NCBI GenBank assembly: GCA_043819345.1
Contig: JBDREX010000060.1
Span: 1-39,521, forward strand
Reading direction: 5' to 3'
Source: CAYRDK01 sp043819345
Lineage (GTDB): Bacteria > Omnitrophota > Gorgyraeia > Velamenicoccales > Velamenicoccaceae
Length of the DNA stretch: 39,521 nucleotides
This document shows positions 32,558 to 39,521 of the stretch, piece by piece (position 1 is the first letter of the stretch; the number at the start of each line of letters is the position of its first letter). The translations under genes and the position numbers were made by a program. Under the pieces are notes generated by a model. That model saw only the letters and a program-made list of their open reading frames with translations, made no database searches and was not told where the DNA came from.

Positions 32558-33367
32558 TTATCTCTGCTTTTTTTCGGCAATAGTTGACAATAAAGAAAGC
32601 ATCCCTTTGGCCACCCTTTGCCGGCCCACCTCATTGAGATGCACCCTATCCTGTGCTACTCTATATTCACCGCAAAGCTTATTATACACTCCGCCTCTAA
32701 AAGTAAATTCCGCCCGGGTTCCATTCTGATGCCCAGATTCTATTGCCGCGATATCAAATATATACTCTCTGCTGCCATATTCATTAAGCAGCATCCTGTT
32801 AAATTGATTCCTTTTAACATTAGCCAAATCTTCACTATCCACCAGCGGACAGGTCACATAAACAAAAGCAACATCCGGATAGGCGACTTTTAAAGACGCC
32901 ATAACTCTTTTATACGTATTAAAAAGAGCTACAACATCCGTATCGGCCTTAATATCAAAAGGACAAAATTTGAATAGAGCCACATCAACAACCTGTCCAT
33001 AGCCATTTTCAATCCAATCAGCAAACTCATAGATTTTGCCTATCGGATTTCCATTAACACTGATTCTAAAATGCCCCAGCTTTGGAGAATTAAAATCCGC
33101 TAATGAAGAAACATTGGCGATAACCAGGCTATATCCAGCATTTTGCCTGGCCAAATCCCTAAGGCCTGCGATTGTATTCATCCCTATGGACTGATGGCCA
33201 AAAAGAATCTTCAGATTGCGCACACCGTCAAGCGACTGGCCTGATATCCTATTTATATTCAGATCGTCCTGATTCACCGTCTTGGCCGCGCCCCCCACAG
33301 CAACGAAAAACATACCCACAGATAAATAAAAAAACACCTTAAGTAAGCGACTTCTCATAACCGGCAT
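32558..33367 (-). CDS. Exported SGNH-like hydrolase
   Basis: The 269-residue product has a signal peptide or anchor (about residues 4-28). The motif ILFGHQSIGMNTI near residue 54-66 resembles block I with a candidate nucleophile Ser59 of GHQSIG, and RVHLNEVGRQRVA near the C-terminus resembles the Asp-x-x-His block V (DRVHLN). Middle segments (FKFCPFDI, VTCPLV) fit the central sheet. I therefore read it as an SGNH/GDSL-type esterase acting outside the cytoplasm, perhaps on a polysaccharide ester; the substrate is unknown. AGGAG lies six bases before the ATG. It is divergent from the gene remnant at 33434. Confidence 0.7.
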   Translation of the reverse strand: MPVMRSRLLKVFFYLSVGMFFVAVGGAAKTVNQDDLNINRISGQSLDGVRNLKILFGHQSIGMNTIAGLRDLARQNAGYSLVIANVSSLADFNSPKLGHFRISVNGNPIGKIYEFADWIENGYGQVVDVALFKFCPFDIKADTDVVALFNTYKRVMASLKVAYPDVAFVYVTCPLVDSEDLANVKRNQFNRMLLNEYGSREYIFDIAAIESGHQNGTRAEFTFRGGVYNKLCGEYRVAQDRVHLNEVGRQRVAKGMLSLLSTIAEKKQR

Positions 33368-33433
33368 CTTTCTCTCCTTTTTTTTGTTTCAACAGATATA
33401 AATTATACATCCGTAGAACCTCTTCTTCAAGCA

Positions 33434-33726
33434 ATGACCCAAATAGATGCGGCGGCTAAATCATCCTATACGAAGAAGCGCTTTATTGCTATAATCAAGC
33501 TATTAAGGCCTGGCCAAAAGAAGACAAAGACTCTCCCATCCGGCACCTCCCTATCCCAACAGGCACCGTGTTGGCCAAAGGCGATCTTTTCTTAAAAATG
33601 AATAAGCCGCAACTAGCTATCAAATGTTACGAAAAAGTGAACGCTAACGTTTTTGGAACAGATTATATCGCTGATAAAGGAATTAAAAAGGCGAAAGAGA
33701 TGATAGAAAAACGGCCAAAAAAATAA
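33434..33726 (+). pseudogene. Frameshifted TPR-like gene remnant
   Basis: An ATG at 33434 opens a frame (MTQIDAAAKSSYT) that, shifted by one base near 33469, continues as EEALYCYNQAIKAWP and QLAIKCYEKVN to the TAA at 33724. Those strings have TPR character. In the second frame an in-frame TAA at 33457 blocks a longer intact gene. No good ribosome site precedes the ATG. The stop is followed by GGAG that serves the next gene, so the two were probably one operon. A sequencing or assembly error would also explain it. Confidence 0.5.
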
Positions 33727-33735
33727 GGAGCACAA

Positions 33736-34062
33736 ATGAAACTGGTTAAAAAAATAGTATTGTTATCTCTTATAGCAACATGTTTTCTATGGACGATCGC
33801 GTTAAAAAATTGCCTCGCAGAACAAAATCTAACAGCCTTTCAAAAAGATGCTTCCTATGACATCTACTACGCCCTGCAAGACCATGTGCAATACATCTCT
33901 GATGTAAAAATAATAGGCACCACAACGATAGAAGAAATAACATTTCTAAAAATAGAATATCCTGGTATTTCCAAGGAAAGAACCGGATACATCGCCCTTT
34001 CAAGCATCCAAGCCATCCTCCCCGCAGGTTCACCTAAGCCCCAAAATATTAAGAACAGGTAA
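33736..34062 (+). CDS. Small exported protein, unknown function
   Basis: One of very few plus-strand genes in the window. The 108-residue product has a signal peptide (about residues 1-28, ending LAEQ) and an 80-residue mature domain with the strand-like text YISDVKIIGTTTIEEITFLKIEY. The family is not recognised. GGAG lies five bases before the ATG, 9 bp after the remnant's stop. A strong bidirectional terminator follows at 34076. Confidence 0.7.
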   Translation: MKLVKKIVLLSLIATCFLWTIALKNCLAEQNLTAFQKDASYDIYYALQDHVQYISDVKIIGTTTIEEITFLKIEYPGISKERTGYIALSSIQAILPAGSPKPQNIKNR

Positions 34063-34075
34063 TTTAAAAAATGGT

Positions 34076-34110
34076 AAAGGGTGGCTCTTATTAAAATAGA
34101 GCCACCCTTT
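34076..34110. terminator. Bidirectional intrinsic terminator
   Basis: A perfect 13-bp stem (AAAGGGTGGCTCT and its complement) with a 9-base loop lies between convergent genes ending at 34062 and 34138. T-rich sequence follows on both strands. Confidence 0.9.
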
Positions 34111-34137
34111 ATTTCATCCAAAAACGAGCTAACAATT

Positions 34138-34503
34138 TTATTTTTCTCTATTCATTTTCATAAATAGCACAATAAAAAGCCCTTCTGTAATTAAGGAGGC
34201 TACGCCCAACGGCTCAAACCAATCGTGAGGCTCCGGCGGAATCAACGGCAAGCCTATTGTACGGCTAGCCACATAACCGGCTATGGAGGCAACCGCGATA
34301 AAAACCCCAAGAAACCAGCCCCATCGACGCCCGCGCAATATCCCATACGCAGCCAAAGCAGACCCAACGCCGTTAGCATAAAAAAGCCATCCTTTATAAA
34401 CCGCTTCCTGGAGAGCGTCTCTTGCATCAAGCCAATGAATAATACCAACAGCAATAATCAACACAATCCCGGATATAACAATATATTTTGAAACTTTAAT
34501 CAT
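34138..34503 (-). CDS. Small integral membrane protein, unknown
   Basis: The 121-residue product has about four membrane helices (residues roughly 7-25, 37-55, 62-80 and 98-115) and a periplasmic or loop segment IPPEPHDWFEPLG. I do not recognise a family. It lies 14 bp downstream of another membrane-protein gene and is probably its partner or co-transcribed. GGGA precedes the ATG. The transcript ends at the terminator at 34076. Confidence 0.7.
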   Translation of the reverse strand: MIKVSKYIVISGIVLIIAVGIIHWLDARDALQEAVYKGWLFYANGVGSALAAYGILRGRRWGWFLGVFIAVASIAGYVASRTIGLPLIPPEPHDWFEPLGVASLITEGLFIVLFMKMNREK

Positions 34504-34517
34504 AGCAATATTCCCTA

Positions 34518-35081
34518 TCAGCGCTGCAACCGTTTATGTCTTTTGTATAACGTTGTAAAAATAATGCCGCTTAAAATAATTCCAATATTAATATCAAAAT
34601 AGACCCCGTCAGGATAAACATCCGGATTTAAAACCCTAAAATATGCCGCTAAAGCGGAAAAAGTCAATAACACCGCCCAAACAATAGCTATTAACTGACA
34701 GCTGCTTATAACCTTAGGATCATTCCACAGCTCTTTTGGAAGATCCGCTCTGGCGTATTGCAGAGTAAACGGCCTGCCAGTAAAAATCGTTACCCAGATA
34801 AACAATGCGAGAAAACCATTGGCGATAATCCCCATATCGTTGGCTATAGATAAAAGGCCGGTAAGATTTACGGCTATCATACAGCCTATAAAGAAAAATA
34901 GAGTCGCCCACTGAAGAATAACTCCTCTGCGTAATTCCCGAAAGCCGAATAACAGGCTGGCCAAAACAGAAATAATAATAGCCCGCTCCAAGCTGACCAA
35001 TGTATGGCCGGAAAAAAAGAGAAACAAAATCCACGGCATAAACCCAAAAATAAATTTTATTAATTCTTTAAAATCTTTCAT
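34518..35081 (-). CDS. Integral membrane protein, unknown (possibly septation-protein-A-like)
   Basis: The 187-residue product has about six membrane helices. The segment GRPFTLQYARADLPKELWNDPKV is a conserved-looking cytoplasmic loop that I associate loosely with VC0807/IspZ-like membrane proteins; this is not firm. The start has only a weak GGTGGG. It sits 16 bp after the PocR gene and 14 bp before the 121-residue membrane protein, forming a three-gene unit. Confidence 0.7.
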   Translation of the reverse strand: MKDFKELIKFIFGFMPWILFLFFSGHTLVSLERAIIISVLASLLFGFRELRRGVILQWATLFFFIGCMIAVNLTGLLSIANDMGIIANGFLALFIWVTIFTGRPFTLQYARADLPKELWNDPKVISSCQLIAIVWAVLLTFSALAAYFRVLNPDVYPDGVYFDINIGIILSGIIFTTLYKRHKRLQR

Positions 35082-35097
35082 CAGCCCACCAAAAAAA

Positions 35098-35844
35098 CTA
35101 TAATTCCCTTTTTAACTTCTGTTTCAACTGCTGGATTTCCTCTTTTAACTCTACCATTTTCAGCTCTCTTCCTATGGCAGCCTTATTGAATGTTTCCAGG
35201 TTTTCCATCTCCTCATTAAGCTTATCCTCAACCTCTTTACGCCTCACGATTTCACCAATCAACATAGCCGTTGTCTGTAAATGTTTTTTAGCTGCTTCAA
35301 TTTCAGAAGGGGTGCAAGTTTTATGCTCCATGGCAAGCTTATGAAGCTTATCTTGATCAACATTGTATTTTTTCGCGATTTCTTGCAATTTTTGAGAATC
35401 TTGAGGAGGATCACTGTACCCAAAGTTGATAGAACCCACTATCTTTTTCCCTGCCTTAATCGGAACAGCATACAATCTGATTCCGCCATGACATTCAATA
35501 TCCACTGGCTCGCCTTTCTCAATTGACACTTTAGCCGCATCTTTCCAGCACGATTCATGACAAAGCCACAAACCGCTATCTAATGCCTTTTTATTATCGT
35601 CTGTTCCACACAGCCTGCGTGATGCCTCATCAAGAAAACGGCACCACCCCGAAGAAAATATCCCTAGAGCGTAATCACCATTTATTTCATATACAGCTGA
35701 CGAACTGTTCAGCAAATCAAGATAACTATTCACAATACCAATCAAAACATCTCGGCTGACAGAATCAGCAAGCACACGGCACGTATTCAATTTAGTCAAA
35801 TCACCATAAAACTGTCCTTCGGAATAATTTTTCTGGCTTTCCAT
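35098..35844 (-). CDS. PocR-domain sensor without an output domain
   Basis: The 248-residue soluble protein carries a PocR ligand-binding domain (about residues 15-165) with LWLCHESCW, ECHGGIRLYAVPI and VGSINFGY, the Cys and Gly pattern of that family, which in PocR senses 1,2-propanediol-like molecules. The C-terminus (about 195-248) is a coiled coil, FNKAAIGRELKMVELKEEI, identical in style to the linker that joins PocR or PAS modules to a histidine kinase core. Here the chain stops directly after it. GGGGGTAAG precedes the ATG. It may signal through a kinase elsewhere or be a decayed kinase. Confidence 0.85.
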   Translation of the reverse strand: MESQKNYSEGQFYGDLTKLNTCRVLADSVSRDVLIGIVNSYLDLLNSSSAVYEINGDYALGIFSSGWCRFLDEASRRLCGTDDNKKALDSGLWLCHESCWKDAAKVSIEKGEPVDIECHGGIRLYAVPIKAGKKIVGSINFGYSDPPQDSQKLQEIAKKYNVDQDKLHKLAMEHKTCTPSEIEAAKKHLQTTAMLIGEIVRRKEVEDKLNEEMENLETFNKAAIGRELKMVELKEEIQQLKQKLKREL

Positions 35845-35898
35845 CTTACCCCCTTGTCAGAGCAACTCTAAAACTCAAAAACAAAAGCACTTTAAGCA

Positions 35899-36060
35899 TT
35901 ATCTATGATCTTTCCTTCCGGCAAATATCGCCATTTCAAATATTTTAAAATAGCACTCAACATCACTAAAACCAATAGCGCGCAACCAAGCGCATTGTTT
36001 TTCAACCGAAGTAATAATATTTGTATCTTTCTCATGACGAATGCGAAATTCTCGAGCAAC
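35899..36060 (-). pseudogene. 3' fragment of a SAM-dependent methyltransferase gene
   Basis: A frame that continues to 36168 encodes at its end VAREFRIRHEKDTN and CAWLRAIGFSDVECYFKIFE, then AIFAGRK, the usual C-terminal helix-strand signature of small class I methyltransferases. Only about 50 residues of homology remain. Its upstream part lies out of frame within the DUF3089 gene and has no methyltransferase motifs, so the rest was lost. It starts where the DUF3089 gene stops. Confidence 0.6.
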
Positions 36061-36061
36061 A

Positions 36062-37093
36062 TCACTGCCGCTCTTTTTCCAAAAAAGACCTGATGCGCTT
36101 TGCAACATTTTGACGAATATTCTCATAAAAAAAGAAATAGTCATAGTTGTGATACACCCCGGGCCCAAAAGGCATGTCTAACTGATCCTCATTAGCTAGC
36201 CTTGGAATAACAAGGCCCTCTCCTTTTATCTGCGCGGATGTATAATGAGGAATTATTGACTCCTTCATATCCGCGTCAAAGAAAACAGCCCCTTCATTAA
36301 GGCTGGCAGGCGCAGGCTCTGCAGAAATAGTCCACGTTAAAGGATTAACCACAACTGCCCCATCAAGAATTGTCGGCGCTTTATCCACAAAACCGTCAGC
36401 CACAGTATTATATGTTATAATTCCTCCTGTTTCATCAGGTGTCTTGGCTATTTTTAAGAAAGGGTACTTCTTGAGGTCTTCTTGTGTTACGGACCAACCT
36501 ATGATATAGGCAGCCACCAGATTCTTCCTGATAGAGGCATCTGAAAACAGATCTTTCATGATACTAAGAATTATGTTTGCGCCCTGACTATGCCCGGCAA
36601 TAATAAATGGCTTCCCATCATTGGCGTTACTCATATAGTATTTAAAAGCGTTCTCCACATCTTTGGTCGCAATGCCCAAAACTTTTTTATTGTCGCTCTC
36701 ATCTGCTGAAAGCACAGCTATCCCCGCCTGTCTATAATATGGCGCATAAACATTAGACGCGTTAGAAAATACACCCATAAACTTAAGCGTGGCTTTTTTT
36801 GCCTTTTCTTTAGTATGCTCATCGTTCAGCGGCATATTCCAGTGTTCTTTTGAAGAATAAACCGTTGGATATACCCAAAAAACATCCGTGAGATATTCCC
36901 CTGAACCATCGGGCATCATCATCCAATTTTCTTTGTTACGATAATCCGGAGCAGGCGGAAGTTTTTTTGAATCAAAGTGAGTTCTTGGGCCGGGAAAATT
37001 TACGGGATAAACTGGAATATTTTTGTAAAGATACTGATATAGAAAAACTGCGGCAGCAATAAAAACAAGTACCACAAACAATCTGGTTTTCAT
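36062..37093 (-). CDS. DUF3089-family alpha/beta hydrolase, membrane-anchored
   Basis: The 343-residue protein has an N-terminal membrane anchor (about residues 4-20) and then the DUF3089 pattern: DVFWVYPTVYSS, ASNVYAPYYRQAG, DVENAFKYYM, and the nucleophile elbow FIIAGHSQGANI with its Ser near residue 169. A late His in VYHNYDYFFFYENI fits the catalytic histidine. Family members are uncharacterised lipase/esterase-like hydrolases facing the periplasm. GGGGGGAAATAA precedes the ATG. The 3' end abuts a methyltransferase fragment. Confidence 0.88.
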   Translation of the reverse strand: MKTRLFVVLVFIAAAVFLYQYLYKNIPVYPVNFPGPRTHFDSKKLPPAPDYRNKENWMMMPDGSGEYLTDVFWVYPTVYSSKEHWNMPLNDEHTKEKAKKATLKFMGVFSNASNVYAPYYRQAGIAVLSADESDNKKVLGIATKDVENAFKYYMSNANDGKPFIIAGHSQGANIILSIMKDLFSDASIRKNLVAAYIIGWSVTQEDLKKYPFLKIAKTPDETGGIITYNTVADGFVDKAPTILDGAVVVNPLTWTISAEPAPASLNEGAVFFDADMKESIIPHYTSAQIKGEGLVIPRLANEDQLDMPFGPGVYHNYDYFFFYENIRQNVAKRIRSFLEKERQ

Positions 37094-37193
37094 TTATTTC
37101 CCCCCGCATATTTTTATCTCTACCTTTTGAAGAAACATTATGCAGCGCAACAAGCTTTATAAAACATCTTAATTCGTGCCTTGTCTTAGCCTC

Positions 37194-37802
37194 TTACTGA
37201 CGCCTCAAGAAAGATAGCCAGCTATTCAAAAGAGGCGGAAATTCTTCATACGCATGCACCTGCGCCGGAGACCAGGATTTTTTGCATTCAGCTATATATT
37301 TAAGCCGGTCTTCAAGAGTTTCATGGATGATCTCTTTGATGGGTTTGACCGCATTTTTAGTATTGCTTACGCCGTCCCAGTTTTCCGTCACAGGGAAGCC
37401 GCGCTTTTGAAGCGCGCTCTCAAAAGTCGCATCAACTAAAACCCACTTGCCATTAATATAGGCCTTACAAGCAAGATGTGTTCCTATCGGCATAGCCTTA
37501 ACGATTTTTAACAAATCAGGCAGATACTTAACCTTGAAATCATTCCAGCTAAAAAGATAGGTAACATATTTTACGGGAATTTTTAGTTTTTCAAAAAAAT
37601 TCGCTAAAAGAAAATGTTTCGGCACGCATGAACCAACGTTAATTTCAAGCATACGAACAGGACCTGTAACAGGATCTCTCAATTCAGGCAATATGCCGTA
37701 AGGAATATCCCTGATATAATTAAATACCGCTATTCGTGCCTCAAGCGCGTTCTTATCCGCCGTCCACTCCGTAAATTTGTCCTGAATAATATTTTCACTC
37801 AT
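37194..37802 (-). CDS. Transglutaminase-like cysteine peptidase/transferase
   Basis: The 202-residue soluble protein has the transglutaminase-like triad order: Cys59 in NVGSCVPKHFLLANFF, His109 in IGTHLACKAYINGKW and Asp124 in VLVDATF. It has no signal peptide, so it likely acts in the cytoplasm. Members of this superfamily cleave or cross-link amide bonds; the substrate is unknown. AGGGAG and GGGG lie upstream of the ATG. It is 100 bp after the DUF3089 gene start and 87 bp from HU; a shared transcript is not evident. Confidence 0.82.
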   Translation of the reverse strand: MSENIIQDKFTEWTADKNALEARIAVFNYIRDIPYGILPELRDPVTGPVRMLEINVGSCVPKHFLLANFFEKLKIPVKYVTYLFSWNDFKVKYLPDLLKIVKAMPIGTHLACKAYINGKWVLVDATFESALQKRGFPVTENWDGVSNTKNAVKPIKEIIHETLEDRLKYIAECKKSWSPAQVHAYEEFPPLLNSWLSFLRRQ

Positions 37803-37852
37803 TTAACCCCGCTCCCTGTGAAATGTCAAAGGATGCCTGTAAAAAATAAAAC

Positions 37853-37876
37853 GGGCCTCATTATTTAATAAAAACC
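37853..37876 (-). terminator. Possible weak terminator after the HU gene
   Basis: GGTTTTTATT and AATGAGGCCC can pair with several G-T pairs and one mismatch around AAAT, followed by GTTTTATTTTTT on the minus strand. Confidence 0.35.
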
Positions 37877-37889
37877 TTTTTTACTCCGT

Positions 37890-38162
37890 TTATCTGTTAA
37901 CCTCTTCTTTCAAGCTCTCACAAGGACGAAAGAATACAGTCTTATGCGAAGGAATCACAACAGTTTTTCCAGAACGAGTACGCCAGCTACGTTTTTTATG
38001 CTGGTGCACCTCTAAATTACCAAAGCCCACCACTTCCAAAAAACCGCCACATTTCAAAATACCAACAACAGCCTTTATAGCCGCATCCAATGCCTTTCTG
38101 GAATCAGCCTTAGTCAAACTGGCTTCAACGGCTATTGCGTCAAGAAGCTCCTCTTTATTCAT
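37890..38162 (-). CDS. HU/IHF-family DNA-binding protein
   Basis: The 90-residue protein has the length and pattern of HU: N-terminal helices (MNKEELLDAIAVEASLTKADSRKAL), then GGFLEVVGFGNLEVHQHKKRSWRT with the conserved GFG turn, and the beta-arm with SGKTVVIPSHKTVFFRP, then the C-terminal helix. It bends and compacts DNA. The start follows AGGGGGATCA. It has a near-consensus promoter with a leader of about 130 nt. Confidence 0.95.
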   Translation of the reverse strand: MNKEELLDAIAVEASLTKADSRKALDAAIKAVVGILKCGGFLEVVGFGNLEVHQHKKRSWRTRSGKTVVIPSHKTVFFRPCESLKEEVNR

Positions 38163-38296
38163 TGATCCCCCTGCTCTTTTATTCCGAAATATCTTTCAAT
38201 CATAACCGTCTTTAAAAAATTTATCCTCTAAAATTAACCTAAAAATATACAGCGAATAATGGAGACGATTCTATTTTTTAACTAACAATTAGAATA

Positions 38297-38325
38297 ATTA
38301 TACCTCTGAAACCTCCACTCAACAA
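38297..38325 (-). promoter_or_regulatory. Promoter of the HU gene
   Basis: TTGTTG (38320-38325), 17 bp, TATAAT (38297-38302) on the minus strand, with AGAGGTATAATT context. Confidence 0.7.
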
Positions 38326-38341
38326 GAGCGCTAAAAAACAA

Positions 38342-38365
38342 AACCCCTGCAGAAATGCCGGGGTT
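38342..38365 (-). terminator. Intrinsic terminator after the DEAD-box gene
   Basis: AACCCC-t-GCA and TGC-c-GGGGTT arms around GAAA; on the minus strand TTTTGTTTTTT follows. It lies 31 bp after the helicase stop codon. Confidence 0.85.
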
Positions 38366-38396
38366 ATGAAAAATAGAGCTATTTCCCGCATCCAGG

Positions 38397-39521
38397 TCAA
38401 CGATGAAAAGATTTATGCTTCTGGCCTTTTTTGTTTTTTTTCCATTGTGCCCAATGCGGCGGATATTTTTTATTCTTAGCAACAGGCTTTCTGTCGGAAC
38501 TTACTTTGCGAACATGCCCCTTACCCCTGGGTAAAGGCCGAGCCGCAGCACCAGTAGCAATCTCCGCTTCACGAGAATGAAACGAGTGGCTACGATCAAC
38601 TGATATCGCCGCTCCCACCATCTTTTCAATCGCGCGTAAAAAATCCCTATCCGATGCCGCACAAAATGAAACAGCATCCCCTCCGGCACCAGCCCGGGCC
38701 GTACGCCCAATACGATGCACATAGGTTTCTGTAGTATTTGGCAGGTCATAGTTAATCACATGTGAAATCGAATCCACATCAATACCCCGAGCCGCAATAT
38801 CTGTCGCAACCAAAACACGGATCTGCCCCTGCTTAAACTTAGCCAATGCCCCTGTGCGCGCATTCTGACTTTTATTTCCGTGAATCGCTGCGGCACTAAT
38901 CTTAAGTGCCCGCAACCGATCGACAACCTTATCGGCGGCATGTTTCATCTGCACAAAAACCAACACCCGGCTCCAATGCTTAGCTTCCAGGAGCTGTGCC
39001 AAAAGCGCATCCTTATGGTTTTTATCTACAAAAAACACCTTCTGAGCGATACTTTCTACAGTTGGCTTACCCGGATTCACACTGACAAAAACAGGATTAT
39101 TCACAATCTTCTCTGAAAGCTTGACCACTTCCGGACTCATCGTAGCCGAGAAAAAAAGAGTTTGGCGTTTTTTTGGAAGCTTAGCAATAATGCGTTTAAC
39201 ATCATGAATAAAACCCATATCTAGCATGCGATCAGCCTCATCCAAAACAAAAATCTCAGTACCGTCTAATCGTATGTGATGCTGATTCATCAAATCCAAC
39301 AAGCGCCCGGGAGTAGCCACAACAATATCCACGCCTTGTGCCAGCGCGCGCACCTGAGGATTCTGCCCAACACCACCAAAAATAACCGTATGGGGCACTG
39401 TTAAATACCTTCCGTAATCCTTGATGCTATCTCCTATTTGCGCGGCCAATTCACGCGTAGGTGCCAAAACCAAAACACGCGGCCTACCCTTCATCCGAGA
39501 GCTGAAATTCTTTGCCAAATA
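38397..39521 (-). CDS. rhlE: DEAD-box RNA helicase, RhlE-like (N-terminus cut by window edge)
   Basis: The frame is open to the right edge, so the Walker A/Q-motif region is outside the window. Present are APTRELAAQ, TPGR, the DEAD box (VLDEADRMLDMGF), SAT, the ATDIAARGIDV motif V and HRIGRTARAG motif VI, followed by a basic C-terminal tail rich in Lys, Arg and His, as in RhlE-type helicases that unwind RNA in ribosome assembly or mRNA decay. A TTG at 39516-39518 is an internal codon, not a start. It ends at a strong terminator. Confidence 0.95.
   Translation of the reverse strand, partial: YLAKNFSSRMKGRPRVLVLAPTRELAAQIGDSIKDYGRYLTVPHTVIFGGVGQNPQVRALAQGVDIVVATPGRLLDLMNQHHIRLDGTEIFVLDEADRMLDMGFIHDVKRIIAKLPKKRQTLFFSATMSPEVVKLSEKIVNNPVFVSVNPGKPTVESIAQKVFFVDKNHKDALLAQLLEAKHWSRVLVFVQMKHAADKVVDRLRALKISAAAIHGNKSQNARTGALAKFKQGQIRVLVATDIAARGIDVDSISHVINYDLPNTTETYVHRIGRTARAGAGGDAVSFCAASDRDFLRAIEKMVGAAISVDRSHSFHSREAEIATGAAARPLPRGKGHVRKVSSDRKPVAKNKKYPPHWAQWKKNKKGQKHKSFHR

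Noticed and set aside
34720..35034. 104-codon frame inside the membrane-protein gene at 34518-35081
   Set aside because: It is an alternative frame of a hydrophobic coding region with no start signal; the 187-residue frame has clear membrane helices.
38282..38482. 66-codon minus-strand frame over the helicase end and terminator
   Set aside because: It reads through the terminator and HU promoter region and overlaps the helicase tail in another frame.

Overview
The window looks like a chromosomal segment of a Gram-negative bacterium with moderate-to-low GC. Two TolC-type outer-membrane channels, an outer-membrane beta-barrel protein and several lipid-independent signal peptides show a double membrane. 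Nearly every gene lies on the minus strand. The short gaps between genes carry odd low-complexity and palindromic intergenic repeats of a kind I associate with uncultured groundwater lineages such as Omnitrophota. That taxonomic guess is weak and rests only on style. No rRNA, tRNA, CRISPR array, phage or transposase was seen.

Layout, left to right (transcription mostly right to left). 1-4.3 kb: a TetR regulator with its own promoter and palindrome, followed by FAD, 2Fe-2S and molybdopterin subunits of a xanthine-dehydrogenase-family hydroxylase; the large subunit runs off the left edge. 4.4-7.3 kb: a five-gene operon made of a Cys-rich small protein, an LsrF-like class I aldolase, a zinc MDR dehydrogenase, a previously uncalled 51-residue membrane peptide and a TPR lipid-free exported protein. 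7.7-8.06 kb: a repeat cluster. 8.06-16.6 kb: a YbhGFSR-type ABC exporter with its own TolC, followed without real gaps by a sensor kinase, a lone receiver protein and a thioesterase. 16.6-24.1 kb: a second compact operon in which two sensor kinases precede TolC, MacA, MacB and a small secreted protein. 24.2-26.6 kb: a TorF-like outer-membrane protein and a MATE exporter. 26.6-32.6 kb: ion and nutrient transport (a cation/proton antiporter with CBS domains, a SulP anion transporter, and Amt with PII). 32.5-38.4 kb: mixed small genes (SGNH-like hydrolase, PocR sensor, DUF3089 hydrolase, transglutaminase-like protein, HU) with two gene remnants. Right edge: an RhlE-type DEAD-box helicase missing its N-terminus.

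The strongest regulatory signals are in the transport block. The amt leader has a good promoter, two hexaloop hairpins and then a very strong intrinsic terminator that ends only about 29 nt before the amt start codon, so amt can hardly be expressed without read-through. The arms of the second hairpin and of the terminator are interchangeable (AAACGC/GCGTTT), which is what an attenuator needs. The sulP and antiporter genes also sit behind promoter-then-terminator leaders, though with weaker arguments. The PII protein has Glu at the position of the uridylylated Tyr51.

The second theme is two tripartite pumps, each fused by operon structure to sensor kinases, with three kinases but only one receiver domain and no DNA-binding response regulator. 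The third theme is a set of dispersed intergenic repeats: a 57-bp palindromic element in three copies, a 16-bp tandem unit at two loci 22 kb apart, and a 7-bp tandem unit that supplies the stop codon of the 2Fe-2S subunit gene.
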